Of a stretch of 64,000 nucleotides of DNA, positions 46,901 through 54,618 are shown piece after piece. Source of the DNA: Bacteroidota bacterium. GTDB taxonomy: Bacteria > Bacteroidota > Bacteroidia > Bacteroidales > FEN-979. The position numbers and the translations under genes are program-made. Position 1 is the first letter of the stretch, and the number at the start of each line of letters is the position of its first letter. The notes under the pieces are model-generated. The model was not told the DNA's origin. It worked only from the letters and a program-made list of their open reading frames with translations, and ran no database searches. The stretch lies in contig JAPLDI010000015.1 of the NCBI GenBank assembly GCA_026391795.1, forward strand, positions 132,557-196,556. The letters are read 5' to 3'.

Positions 46901-49014
46901 TCTTCTGCCCGGCAGGTCAGGTGGTCTTCCAGGATCAGTCGACAGGAACAGGTGCAGCTATTGTTCAGCGTGAATGGACCTTTATGCCCGGATCCACTTC
47001 GTCCCTGATCAATCCTACCTTTGTTTTCCCGGTAACCGATATGAAGTACCTTGTTTCGCTCGTTGTAACAGACAGCTATGGCTGTTCAGATACGATAAGT
47101 GACAGCGTGTATGTAAAACCCGGATTTGCTTTTACCTTCAAAAATGACACGGTTTGCTTTAAGAACCCAACTCATTTTACCGCTGTTGACCTTGCCAAAG
47201 GTGATAGTCTTTACAATATTGTCTGGAACTTTGGTGATCCGAATTCCGGTCCAAATAATACTTCCTACCAGTTTGCCCCAACGCATACTTTCTCCCAGCC
47301 GGGAACTTTCGTTGTTAAACTGCGGGTAACGGATTCTGATAATTGTACCGACAGCATATTCCATGAAGTAACTGTTCATGCCTTGCCTTCTCCGGTATTT
47401 ACGGTTCTTTCACAACCCTGCGACAGTGTTATACGATTCACTGAAACTTCAGGGCCCGGAAGCGGTACAATCAGTTCCTGGGAGTGGACCTTCGGAGATG
47501 GTTCACCACCTCTGATCATACCAGGATCAGTGGGGTCAGGAGATACTTCTCACATTTACCTTGCACAGAACATTTATCCGGTTGTACTGAAGGTTACAAA
47601 CAGTTTCGGATGTTATGATACAATTATGCAGACCGCCGAGTTGTATCCCTGTATCCTTGCATCATTTTCTCACAGCGATACCTTGATGTGTGCAAGATAC
47701 AACATCGCTTTCAAGGACAGTTCCCTGCCCGTTAGTATTATCAACCAGTGGAAGTGGATTTTCGGGGATGGAACGGATACGACCTACTTTACTCATGCTG
47801 GCATCATCCACCATACTTTTGCCAACGCCGGAACCTATAACGTAAAGTTGATCATACATGCCATGATCAGTTCGGGACGAACTTTTGTTGATACGAACAT
47901 GCAGTCGGTCGTAATCCACGCAACACCATTGGCCGCATTCTCCAATCTGTCGGTTTGCAGAAAGCAGTTCACCGCATTCCAGGATACATCAAACACATTT
48001 GGAACGCCAAACAGCACGTGGAAATGGATCTTCGGCGAGTCGTATTCAGGATCGAAAGACACTTCCTACTTTAAGAATCCGTCCCACAAATATGATTCTG
48101 CCGGCGTGTATGATGTAAAAATGGTTGTCATGAACAAGTTCGGTTGTAAGGATTCCATAACCAAACCCACACGGGTATATGAGATCCCGACGGCCAGGTT
48201 CAATAACACAATCGCCTGCAGCGGCAATCCGACTGACTTTACCGATAAAACCCTGATTGCGGATACTGCGAATATTGCAAGCTGGTTATGGAACTTTGGA
48301 GAGCCAACATCCCACAAAGACACCTCCCAGATCCAGGATCCTTCTCATGAATATAAGAAAGAAGGCGATTACCTGGTCACCCTTATCGTAAAAGATCAGC
48401 ACGGATGTTATGATACTGCCGACTCAACCATTGCGGTGCATGTAACTCCGGTGAGCTCCTTTACCTACACGGAAAATGTAAGCAATATGACCGGTAAACT
48501 GCAGTTCCAGAACCAATCCACCGGCGCCGATTCATGGGTCTGGGATTTTGGTAACGGTCAGACTTCAACTGATGAGAATCCTGTAGTTACCTATGCAGAT
48601 GACGGATCTTTCATCATCATGCTGGTATCGAATAATGCTTTCAAGTGTACGGATACAACATGGTACAAATACGAGTTCAGGTTTAAAGGACTCTATATCC
48701 CGAACGCTTTCGCTCCTACAAGCCTGAGCCAGGGAGGCGCGAGCACCTTCTCACCTGTTGGTGTAAACCTGAAGCAATATAAGATTGAAGTATTTGACAA
48801 CTGGGGGCACTTGGTGTGGAGTTCGACGCATCTTACTGCTGACGGTAGACCTGACGAATCATGGCTGGGAAGAGATACTGCCGGTAACCCATACCCATCT
48901 GGCACATATATGTGGAAAGCCAAGGCAACCTTCATTGACAATACTGAATGGGAGGGTTCCGATATCGGCAAGGGAGAGTACAAAACATTCGGCACGGTTA
49001 CATTGATACGCTAA
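40945..49014 (+). CDS. Giant PKD-repeat surface protein with gliding-motility (T9SS type B) C-terminal domain
   Basis: This 2689-residue protein is exported by a signal peptide (MFHRFLLYLTCTSLLLGVNS; the second ATG at 40975 is an equally good start). After an Ig-like segment there are about 28 PKD-type modules, each with a W-x-W-(D/N)-F-G-D core. Modules 3-20 are arranged as a three-module higher-order repeat of about 264 residues. Cysteines recur at fixed places (ADTAC, SNGC). The last ~100 residues (LYIPNAFAPTS, VFDNWGHLVW, WLGRDTAGNPYPSGTYMWK) are the CHU_C/gliding-motility-associated type B sorting domain. It should form a long, stiff cell-surface adhesin. A G8 run lies at 44611-44618. 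The next gene is its probable secretion partner. Confidence 0.93.
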   Translation: MGIKHSNNKNMFHRFLLYLTCTSLLLGVNSRSLNAQPCADTQPVIAGAQVVVNNQLGVIYSTPNIPGHTYLWNIVGGAITSGGNSSMVTVNWGPVGAGSLSVTETNPSIPCFSTVSKNIKIQPLLISYFYYTNTSCYGDMLSYWDNSVNDAAKPIVNYFIDFGDGTAPYNSPVKPNPVLHTYGAPYNITYTITYVVTNNEGATDTIYDAVYVNPNQFIPTAAFNSTIPNCSYQPVSFDGSISTTPFLTTPFERYSWDFGDPASGAANFDSCKTCSKPTHLFTGPGTYNVTLSVLNHTSCTNSITQQIVIAQSVPTASYTFSAPTCENNPVFFTDNSTFPAGKDIVSWQWYFGDLSAPVIINTPASPNVSHTFPALGPYTVELRVTNNLGCIDSAYHSVTLTPSPIADFTYGVPCAGDTMHFQNHSKLNNGPAIVSYSWDFGDAASGNNTSNQVDGTHIYANAGTYTVTLAIANLTGCPDTVRKTITINPRPAVEYSWNVGAINNQIAFHVDSTITDLGLVGYMCHWNFGDGTYGVGHNPVHTYLGSNNWIATLTVTDTMGCSNSISHTIYVPEIPMAFYSSNAPVCLNTPMCFTDLSSVPSPPFGFITTWVWNYGDLSPQDTIHFPNNPNTCHTYAVPGTYLVSLTVTDNSGFTDTYSHNQTVLPLPIANFFNTTGCEGKLVQFTDASFPNGGGNIISWDWLFDDPLSGIDNTSNLQDPTHIFNTGGVTYNVRLIIHNFDDCVDTIVKPVYIFPSPPVDFTRDTACLGDLVHFFANTTITHVDSIVTWSWDFGDGTPPSTDPINTSHLYTAPGIYVCTLTVIDHHGCVNTVSHQVKVNPKPIPEFSWSVPACTDSPILYTDQSTVPAGYTGYIAKWMWDFDDGTTQTITIPASPNVTHTFATGSLTHLVRLTVWTSDSCTLFKEHLINSIPSPIANFDYSTISCKGQPVQFNDLSQVNGGGGITIWNWNFGDPGSGFNNLSTLQSPAHTFAVAGSYTVTLIIQNSTGCHDTIVKTVTVNMLPVSDFHADTACLNSVTQFTDLSVPNAANIITYSWNFGDGSPLSSMQNPTHTYSTYGVFNVKLTIVNSNGCTKDTTKQILVNPLPIPEFSFTSPNCLGAVVCYTDLSHTVSGYLGSIVKWVWDFNDGTTQTVLFPASPNVCHTFAGSVLSHNVRLTITTSDSCTAFIDHVVNSIPSPIANFSFPGTTCTSQSVQFSDLSQNNGGGAIISWDWNFGDPPTGVDNTSNAQNPVHFFSGPGTFTVSLIVKNTSGCQDTILKTVIVSPLPVANFTADTACLGSLTTFTNSSLPNSTNIISYNWDFGDGSPNSPLQNPTHTYGTYGIKNVKLTVVNSNGCVKDTTKQVLVHPLPLPAFSYTTPNCMGASVQFTDQSTTVAGYLGSIVEWVWDFGDGGSTTIWFPGNPSVTHTFSGGALQHTVRLTVKTSDSCTAFIEHVVNSMAAPLASFSFPTSNCAHQSVQFTDLSQANGGGNIIQWHWDFGDPGSGVPNNSTSQNPTHIFSTSGVFTVTEIVYNASACSDTTTRTVTVIPLPVANFRADTVCLGSLTSFFDQSTATGTITQRYWEFGDGQFSNSTNPTHMYATSGVFIVRLTVTTAEGCIKDTTKSVLVIPKPAASFTTDAPACSSDTVHFTDLSTTPHGTIVTWKWDFGDGNSSTINFPASPNVSHYYTAGGTYTVVLTITTSDNCTDQISTPVQIQASPLANFTYATTRCALMPVQFTDLSQTGGGSTVTQWLWNFGDPTSGSANTSTIKNATHSFTHSGTFSVNLMVTSATGCTDSISKTVSINASPQAKFVADTACVGGNTQFTDQSVANSTSISSWEWNFGDPASGTNNVSSLQNPIHTYGSPGLYSVMLTVTNSNSCVHDTVIQVAVNPKPQAMFSASVSCVGDSTAFTDLSIAPGSGISAWFWDFGDGGTATIQNPKHMYMTASTFNVKLRVTNLSNCSDSILIPVTTRPKPVASFAYTSFFCPAGQVVFQDQSTGTGAAIVQREWTFMPGSTSSLINPTFVFPVTDMKYLVSLVVTDSYGCSDTISDSVYVKPGFAFTFKNDTVCFKNPTHFTAVDLAKGDSLYNIVWNFGDPNSGPNNTSYQFAPTHTFSQPGTFVVKLRVTDSDNCTDSIFHEVTVHALPSPVFTVLSQPCDSVIRFTETSGPGSGTISSWEWTFGDGSPPLIIPGSVGSGDTSHIYLAQNIYPVVLKVTNSFGCYDTIMQTAELYPCILASFSHSDTLMCARYNIAFKDSSLPVSIINQWKWIFGDGTDTTYFTHAGIIHHTFANAGTYNVKLIIHAMISSGRTFVDTNMQSVVIHATPLAAFSNLSVCRKQFTAFQDTSNTFGTPNSTWKWIFGESYSGSKDTSYFKNPSHKYDSAGVYDVKMVVMNKFGCKDSITKPTRVYEIPTARFNNTIACSGNPTDFTDKTLIADTANIASWLWNFGEPTSHKDTSQIQDPSHEYKKEGDYLVTLIVKDQHGCYDTADSTIAVHVTPVSSFTYTENVSNMTGKLQFQNQSTGADSWVWDFGNGQTSTDENPVVTYADDGSFIIMLVSNNAFKCTDTTWYKYEFRFKGLYIPNAFAPTSLSQGGASTFSPVGVNLKQYKIEVFDNWGHLVWSSTHLTADGRPDESWLGRDTAGNPYPSGTYMWKAKATFIDNTEWEGSDIGKGEYKTFGTVTLIR
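41983..46720 (+). repeat. Six-copy ~790-bp higher-order repeat in the PKD gene
   Basis: The first W codon of the first module of each unit lies at 41983, 42772, 43570, 44362, 45154, 45931 and 46720, giving periods of 789, 798, 792, 792, 777 and 789 bp, all multiples of three. Each unit has three different PKD modules, recognisable by SPNVxHTF...TSDSCT, by QFTDLSQxNGGG and by ADTACLG. Units at 43570, 44362 and 45154 look most alike. Confidence 0.85.
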
Positions 49015-49033
49015 AAACCAATCATTTTTATAA

Positions 49034-50131
49034 ATGAAAAAACCTATATTCATTCTGTTCTTTATTATTGGATTCCTGCTCCTCTTGTCACCTGCGAGAG
49101 GGCAGGATCCAAACTATTCACAGTTCTTCAGCACCCCCCTGTATTATAACCCGGCATATACGGGGATCAACACGGGGGTGAGGGCCCGGTTTACCTTCCG
49201 CGATCAGTGGCCAAATTTACCTGTGGATTTTCGTTCCTATTACTTCTCGGCAGATCTGGGCGACCGGAATCTTCCGGGATCTGGAGGTCTCGGACTGATC
49301 GTTAATTCGGACAATGAAGGGATCGGGTTTATAAAGAATCTCTCAGTAGGACTTACCGTTGGTGTCAGGATCCCCATCACCGCAACTGTTGTCACCCAGG
49401 TGGGGATAAAAGCTGCCATTGTTCAGAAAACCCTGAACTGGAATGATTTTGTTTTCAGCGATCAGCTGAGCGAAAAATATGGAAATATTTACCAGAGTGC
49501 CTTTGTTCCTCCCGATGCTAACAAAAAGGTCTTTCCTGATTTTGGAGCAGGGGGCTTGCTTCAGTTCGCCAATCCGGAAGGTAATGTTACCGGGGTGGCA
49601 GGGTTTGCCGTAGATCATATTTTTAAACCCGATGAATCATTTCTTTCTACAGCCTCAGCACCATTACCCAGGAAATACGTTGCCCATCTTGATGTTGTGA
49701 TAGCAGCAGGCGGTGGATCTTCTTCTTCCATGTATGCTTCCGGGGGAAGCAACGATCCACTGAAGATCAATCCGGGAATCATTTATCAGAATCAGGATAA
49801 AATAAATTCACTGGAACTTGGGTTTAATATGCTCAAATATAATATCTACCTGGGCGGTTGGTTCAAAACAGGTTTGAATAACAACCCTTCGAGTGCAATT
49901 GCGCTCCTGGCTGGATACCGGTATACATTTGCAGAGGATATGAGCATCAAGTTCATGTACAGCTATGATCTGATGACCTCCGGCAGCATGCAGGGACTGG
50001 GAGGGGCTCATGAGATCAGCCTGATCCTGGAATTTGATAAACTTACCATCTTTGGAGGGGGGGGTGGCGTAAATACTCCCGGCCGTTCCACAAGGAACAA
50101 TGCTGCACTTGAATGCCCGAGTTTCTATTAA
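49034..50131 (+). CDS. PorP/SprF-family type IX secretion outer membrane protein
   Basis: This 365-residue beta-barrel protein has a signal peptide (about 1-24, ending ARGQ) followed by the hallmark DPNYSQFFSTPLYYNPAYTGI. Strands such as ALLAGYRYTFAEDMSIKFMYSYD continue to the end. SprF-type proteins are needed for surface delivery of particular type B cargo, classically SprB, and are encoded next to it. This gene starts 19 nt after the giant PKD gene, so the two form such a pair. A G8 run lies at 50057-50064, near the C-terminus. Confidence 0.94.
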   Translation: MKKPIFILFFIIGFLLLLSPARGQDPNYSQFFSTPLYYNPAYTGINTGVRARFTFRDQWPNLPVDFRSYYFSADLGDRNLPGSGGLGLIVNSDNEGIGFIKNLSVGLTVGVRIPITATVVTQVGIKAAIVQKTLNWNDFVFSDQLSEKYGNIYQSAFVPPDANKKVFPDFGAGGLLQFANPEGNVTGVAGFAVDHIFKPDESFLSTASAPLPRKYVAHLDVVIAAGGGSSSSMYASGGSNDPLKINPGIIYQNQDKINSLELGFNMLKYNIYLGGWFKTGLNNNPSSAIALLAGYRYTFAEDMSIKFMYSYDLMTSGSMQGLGGAHEISLILEFDKLTIFGGGGGVNTPGRSTRNNAALECPSFY

Positions 50132-50170
50132 TCAAAGGGTGATTTCTTCAGGAAGATTGCTGCCAGGACT

Positions 50171-50971
50171 CTATAGGTCCGGGTACATTTTTTTCATCGA
50201 ATTGCTGACAATTCTTCCTGCCATTCTCCGTGGCAATATCCTTGTAAGAAAGAAATAGGATAACCTGTTTTTCCAACCCGGAATGCAGGAGGGCTTTTTC
50301 CCCAACATTTTTATCGCATACTTTGCAACATCCAGCGGCGGCATTACATCAATAAATTTATTCCGGTTAACGGGTTTACTTTTCCAGTAAGTTGGGGTTG
50401 ATGTGGGTCCGGCACAACAGGCCAGGATCTCAACCTTTTCGTCTTTTAGTTCATGAAATAATGATTCTGAAAAAGTCAGTGTAAATGACTTTGTCCCTGC
50501 ATAGGGAGCAACCAGCGCAGGTCCCACGATCCCGGCCAGGGACGACATCAGGATAATCCCGCAGGGCTGGTCTTTTGGCTTTCGGTTCAAAAAGGAATTT
50601 ACAAGATGGACGGGTGTCTTCACGTTGAGGGAGAGAAAACGGTCAATTTCTTCAGATGTATATTCTGAAAATTTCCCAACACAGCTGAATGCAGGAACAT
50701 ATACCATCAGGCGGATTTCAATCTCCCTGACCTTATCCAGGCAATCCTGACCGGCATTTTTTTCAGAAAGATCCTGGTGGATGCGAATTGTTTTGATAGG
50801 GTATGATTTTTCCAATTCATCTGCAATGAAGTTCAATTCCCGGGAATTAATATCCGCCATGATCAGATTCATGCCAACCCCGGCTAACACTGTCGAAAAT
50901 GCAGCACCGATTCCTTCTGCTGCACCGGCAATCAACGCCCATTTACCAAATCTTGAAAAAGTCTCATCCAT
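50171..50971 (-). CDS. Short-chain dehydrogenase/reductase
   Basis: This 266-residue SDR starts at the ATG at 50971 (MDETFSRFGKWALIAGAAEGIG). The cofactor loop is GAAEGIG, with an ND-type block replaced by VYVPAFS, the catalytic Ser in LMSSLAGIVG and YxxxK in PYAGTKSF. Length is typical of a classical NAD(P)-dependent SDR. It is divergent from the DUF1214-sulfotransferase-SDR genes (about 60 bp apart), which suggests a shared control region. Substrate unknown; hydrophobic alcohols or ketones are plausible from the neighbours. Confidence 0.85.
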   Translation of the reverse strand: MDETFSRFGKWALIAGAAEGIGAAFSTVLAGVGMNLIMADINSRELNFIADELEKSYPIKTIRIHQDLSEKNAGQDCLDKVREIEIRLMVYVPAFSCVGKFSEYTSEEIDRFLSLNVKTPVHLVNSFLNRKPKDQPCGIILMSSLAGIVGPALVAPYAGTKSFTLTFSESLFHELKDEKVEILACCAGPTSTPTYWKSKPVNRNKFIDVMPPLDVAKYAIKMLGKKPSCIPGWKNRLSYFFLTRILPRRMAGRIVSNSMKKMYPDL

Positions 50972-51031
50972 GAAAATTTCTATCTTTGCCAATTTACTTG
51001 TAAACTGCAATAATAGTTAATTCTTTACACT

Positions 51032-52228
51032 ATGCAGAATTTGTTGTTTTCATTTCTGAATGTTTTGAAATCTATCCATCGCTTATGGTGTAAAATCAGG
51101 GGAATAAAACAGGAAGATGTTCATTCTGAAAGAGTGGTCTCCGGCAAGGCATGGGATGATTTCTGCGATCAGCTGAAAACAGCCGGTGCAGCCCTGATGT
51201 ATCCCGGAGCCCCTGATGATCCTTTTCAGCAGGCGGAAGGTGTAAGGTACCTGACACGGCTGACACGGGCCGCACTTGAGGCATTTGTGGAATATAACGA
51301 CCCTGCATTTCCTGTGTTCCGCAGAATGGTTCACGAAACCGTAAAAATGGGTGCAGATAACCCGGATAACCATTACTTTAACGCGCAGATCAGCGGTGAT
51401 TTCGAATATCGTATCTTGGGGAAGAGAAATACAATCCATTATCTTGGATTCTTTACCCAGAATGGCAATTATGGAACCACCGGAAAAATGACACCATGCG
51501 GGAAACTTGAGCACACCGACCTGGAGATAAATTCAGACGGAAGCTTTGAGATCATCCTTAGTAAATCAAAAAAAGGAAAAAACTGGCTGAAGATTGAGAC
51601 CAGGACTGGATTGGTCATTGTAAGACAAACCTTTTTAAACCGCTCAATCGAAACACCTGCAGAGCTTTTTATCGAAAACATGGATGGAAGGAAGTCCCCG
51701 GACCCACTTACACCCGGCTTAATTGATAGCGGATTGAAAACCGCCTCCTTTTTTGTAGCCGGCGCACCAGTTCTTTTCGCCAGATGGGCTAAAGGATTTC
51801 AAAAACATACGAATCAACTGCCCTTATTTGATCCGGAAACTTCAAACGAAGCAGGAGGCGATGCAAGCATTTTTTATTATCACAGCCACTGGAAGCTGAA
51901 CCTGGATGAGGCGCTTGTGATCGATGTGAAACCTCCTGATTGCGATTCGTGGAATTTCCAGCTGAACAACTATTGGATGGAATCTCTTGATTACCGGTAT
52001 TTTCATGTCTGCATCAATAAAGCCGGCGCCAGGTACAATGACGACGGAAGCGTTACGGTAATTGTCGCCCACCAGCAGCCCGGACATCCAAACTGGATTG
52101 AAACTGCAGGTCATGTTGAGGGAACCATGTGCTGGCGATGGTACCGCCTCGGTCCCGGTGAGCTGCCGGTGACCCCTCTGTGCAGGCTGGTTAAAATACA
52201 GGATCTCCTCTCAAAGGTAATTTTCTGA
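51032..52228 (+). CDS. DUF1214-domain protein
   Basis: This 398-residue protein lacks a clear signal peptide. Its C-terminal half carries the DUF1214-like blocks WNFQLNNYWMESLDYRYFHVCINKAGARY, SVTVIVAHQQPGHPNWIETAGH and GTMCWRWYRLG. The N-terminal half (AWDDFCDQLKTAGAALMYPGAP, EGVRYLTRLTRAALEAF) also resembles long DUF1214 proteins. These occur in actinobacteria and proteobacteria near lipid or steroid enzymes, but no reaction is established that I can cite. It is 27 nt upstream of the sulfotransferase gene. Confidence 0.75.
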   Translation: MQNLLFSFLNVLKSIHRLWCKIRGIKQEDVHSERVVSGKAWDDFCDQLKTAGAALMYPGAPDDPFQQAEGVRYLTRLTRAALEAFVEYNDPAFPVFRRMVHETVKMGADNPDNHYFNAQISGDFEYRILGKRNTIHYLGFFTQNGNYGTTGKMTPCGKLEHTDLEINSDGSFEIILSKSKKGKNWLKIETRTGLVIVRQTFLNRSIETPAELFIENMDGRKSPDPLTPGLIDSGLKTASFFVAGAPVLFARWAKGFQKHTNQLPLFDPETSNEAGGDASIFYYHSHWKLNLDEALVIDVKPPDCDSWNFQLNNYWMESLDYRYFHVCINKAGARYNDDGSVTVIVAHQQPGHPNWIETAGHVEGTMCWRWYRLGPGELPVTPLCRLVKIQDLLSKVIF

Positions 52229-52255
52229 AGTAAAGTAATAAGTTATCCTGAAAGA

Positions 52256-53509
52256 ATGACATCTGACAAAATTACACTGTCGGGGAATTTTCAAAAGCGC
52301 CCCTTCTGGTTTTCGATAATTAATAGCTCCTGGCAAGCTACCTATTTCCTCGGTTCGAAAATAAAACTCGATAAAGATGAGATGATCCGTTCAGCAAGGC
52401 GGATTACAGGCCTGGATGACCTGGGGAAGGATTTTTCAGATGAACCCCTGGAAAGGCTGTTATGGTCTGTGAATGAGGAAGCCAACCTCCATGCGGTAGG
52501 CAGGTTTATCACACGGCAGAGGTTCATCAGCCTCCTGAGTATCCGTCTCCGGGCGGAATATTTCTTCAGGCGTCATCCGGAGATTCTTGATCAGCCGTTA
52601 TATCCTGCCTGGATCATCATAGGACTGCAGCGTACAGGAACTACAAAACTTCAGCGTCTTCTGGCTGCTGATCCTGATCACAGGGTGATACCCAGCTGGG
52701 AAGTTATAAATCCCCTTCCGCTTTCCCTGGATGAAAAAGTAAAGGATAAACGGATGGCTGTTGCACGAACCTCCGTTAGGGCTTTAAAACTTTTGTCACC
52801 AGGTTTTTTTGCCATCCACCCGATCGAAATCAATGAACCTGAAGAAGATATATTACTCCTGGACGTGAGTTTTCTGAGTACCACGCCGGAAGCCATGATG
52901 AATGTTCCTTCTTATGCCGACTGGCTCGAGAAAACTGATCAATCGTCTGCTTATGCTTATGCAGTCAAACTTCTCAAATTTTTGCAATGGGCAAAACCGG
53001 CTAAACGATGGGTACTGAAAACACCCCATCATCTTGAATTTCCGGATCTCATCGAAAAACATTTCGGAGAAGTTCATTTTCTCTGGCCGCATCGCCTCAT
53101 TTATGAATCCGTCCCTTCCTTTCTCAGTATGGTTACTTACAACCAGATGATATTCAGTGATTATGTTGACGAAAAAAAAATCGCTGCACACTGGGTAAGG
53201 AAAACAGGATATATGCTGGATAAAGCGTTGGATTACCGTGCAAAACCCGGAAATTCAGATAAGTTCACCGATATTTATTATAACGACCTGATCCGGAATT
53301 CGGAGGAAGAACTTCGCCGGATCTATTCCATGAATGGGGGATTAAAACAGGATCTGATGGCACGTTTTGAAAAGCACGAAGAGGAAAACCCTCACCGCAA
53401 ATACGGCACCCATCAGTATTCGCTGGCTGATTTTGGACTGACGGAATCCGATATTGACAAACACACATTCCGTTACAGGCAATTTATCACAGAACGATAT
53501 GGAAGATAA
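52256..53509 (+). CDS. Sulfotransferase-family protein
   Basis: This 417-residue protein has the sulfotransferase P-loop GLQRTGTTK at 123-131, which holds the 5'-phosphosulfate of PAPS, followed by LQRLLAADPDHRVIPSWEV, typical of the Sulfotransfer_3 group. WVLKTPHHLEFPDLIEKHF and the later GKFTDIYYNDL-like region complete the fold. It would transfer sulfate to a hydroxyl of a small, probably hydrophobic acceptor. Its last 11 nt overlap the start of the SDR gene, so the pair is translationally coupled. Confidence 0.85.
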   Translation: MTSDKITLSGNFQKRPFWFSIINSSWQATYFLGSKIKLDKDEMIRSARRITGLDDLGKDFSDEPLERLLWSVNEEANLHAVGRFITRQRFISLLSIRLRAEYFFRRHPEILDQPLYPAWIIIGLQRTGTTKLQRLLAADPDHRVIPSWEVINPLPLSLDEKVKDKRMAVARTSVRALKLLSPGFFAIHPIEINEPEEDILLLDVSFLSTTPEAMMNVPSYADWLEKTDQSSAYAYAVKLLKFLQWAKPAKRWVLKTPHHLEFPDLIEKHFGEVHFLWPHRLIYESVPSFLSMVTYNQMIFSDYVDEKKIAAHWVRKTGYMLDKALDYRAKPGNSDKFTDIYYNDLIRNSEEELRRIYSMNGGLKQDLMARFEKHEEENPHRKYGTHQYSLADFGLTESDIDKHTFRYRQFITERYGR

Positions 53510-54485
53510 GAAACAGGAAAAGTACAACAACCCTTTCGCTGCAACCTTTACCGGGATCAGGGACCTTTTCCGGAAGAATGAACCCTCAGGCGAACTGATG
53601 GCCAGTGACCGCTTCGACGGAAAAACAGTTCTGGTTGACGGGGCAAGTTCAGGACTGGGTTTTGCCGTTTCCGTCGAGGCAGCGCGGAGAGGGGCAAAGG
53701 TTATCATGGCTTGTCGTAGCGGGATTCCTGAAAAAGGTGAAAAGGTAAAGAAACTCACCGGGTCTGATAAAATATCAATGTTGAATGTCGATTTTTCGGA
53801 TTTGAATTCCATTCGAAACCTGGTCGGAAATATCAGGGACCAATTCGGCAAGATTGACATTCTGATCTGTAATGCTGGTATTGTTCCGAAGAAAAGCCGG
53901 AAAACAAAGCAGGGCGTGGAGGAGATGTTCATGGTTAATTATCTGTCAAAATTCTTCTTTGTGAACCTTCTGATCCATGAAGACTGCTTTATCAGCGGAG
54001 TTGACAATGTGCCACGGATTATTTTTGTTTCTTCGGAAGCCCATCGTAATCCAAAGGAATTTGATTGGGATTCGTTTGGAATTTATAAAGAATACAACAT
54101 CGGCAAAAGCGTTGAACTTTACGGGTATTACAAATTGCTACTGACTACCTATGCCGTTGAACTGTCGCGAAGACTTAACCGGGGAGATAAACCCTTTTCG
54201 GTTCTTGCGCTCTGTCCCGGACCGATTAATTCTAATATCGGAAGAGAAGCTCCGAAAATATTCCTCCCGGTTTTGAAACTTGTTTTTGCAATTTTCTTCA
54301 GATCTCCGAAGAAAGCCGCCCTCCCGGTCATTTACCTTGCCGCCTCATCTGACCTTGAGAAGAAACCTTTTGATTACCTGTTTCTGATGAGCAGAAAGGA
54401 GCCTTCTGACAACGCATTGTTACCTGCAAATGGAACGAAGCTCTGGACATTATCGGAAGAACTTCTTGTGAAGATTGAAGGTTGA
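53499..54485 (+). CDS. Short-chain dehydrogenase (retinol dehydrogenase-like)
   Basis: This 328-residue SDR starts at the ATG at 53499, inside the sulfotransferase 3' end; a longer frame from 53454 is less likely. The cofactor motif is DGASSGLG at 47-54, with NAG in LICNAGIV, Ser in FVSSEAH and the catalytic YGYYK (YxxxK) near 207-211. The size and motif spacing fit RDH/WWOX-type SDRs that act on lipophilic alcohols. Its N-terminal 40 residues before the Rossmann fold are longer than usual. It is the last gene of the cluster. Confidence 0.85.
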   Translation: MEDKKQEKYNNPFAATFTGIRDLFRKNEPSGELMASDRFDGKTVLVDGASSGLGFAVSVEAARRGAKVIMACRSGIPEKGEKVKKLTGSDKISMLNVDFSDLNSIRNLVGNIRDQFGKIDILICNAGIVPKKSRKTKQGVEEMFMVNYLSKFFFVNLLIHEDCFISGVDNVPRIIFVSSEAHRNPKEFDWDSFGIYKEYNIGKSVELYGYYKLLLTTYAVELSRRLNRGDKPFSVLALCPGPINSNIGREAPKIFLPVLKLVFAIFFRSPKKAALPVIYLAASSDLEKKPFDYLFLMSRKEPSDNALLPANGTKLWTLSEELLVKIEG

Positions 54486-54520
54486 AGTTTCGTATAGTGT
54501 CCAGCTTGGAGAGTCTTAAC

Positions 54521-54561
54521 CAGTCCTGGAAATATTTTGAAATATTTACCTAAAGGGACTG
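54521..54561 (+). promoter_or_regulatory. Structured leader upstream of carAB
   Basis: CAGTCC (54521-54526) pairs with GGACTG (54556-54561). Between them two copies of the self-complementary AAATATTT (54530-54537 and 54540-54547) can pair with each other. The hairpin lies about 60 nt before the carA start. It could be an operator or attenuator; I do not recognise a known riboswitch. Confidence 0.35.
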
Positions 54562-54618
54562 ATCATCCAATTCTTATTGTACATTTATGCGCCCGAAACC
54601 ACTCGTGGCCGTAAACCT

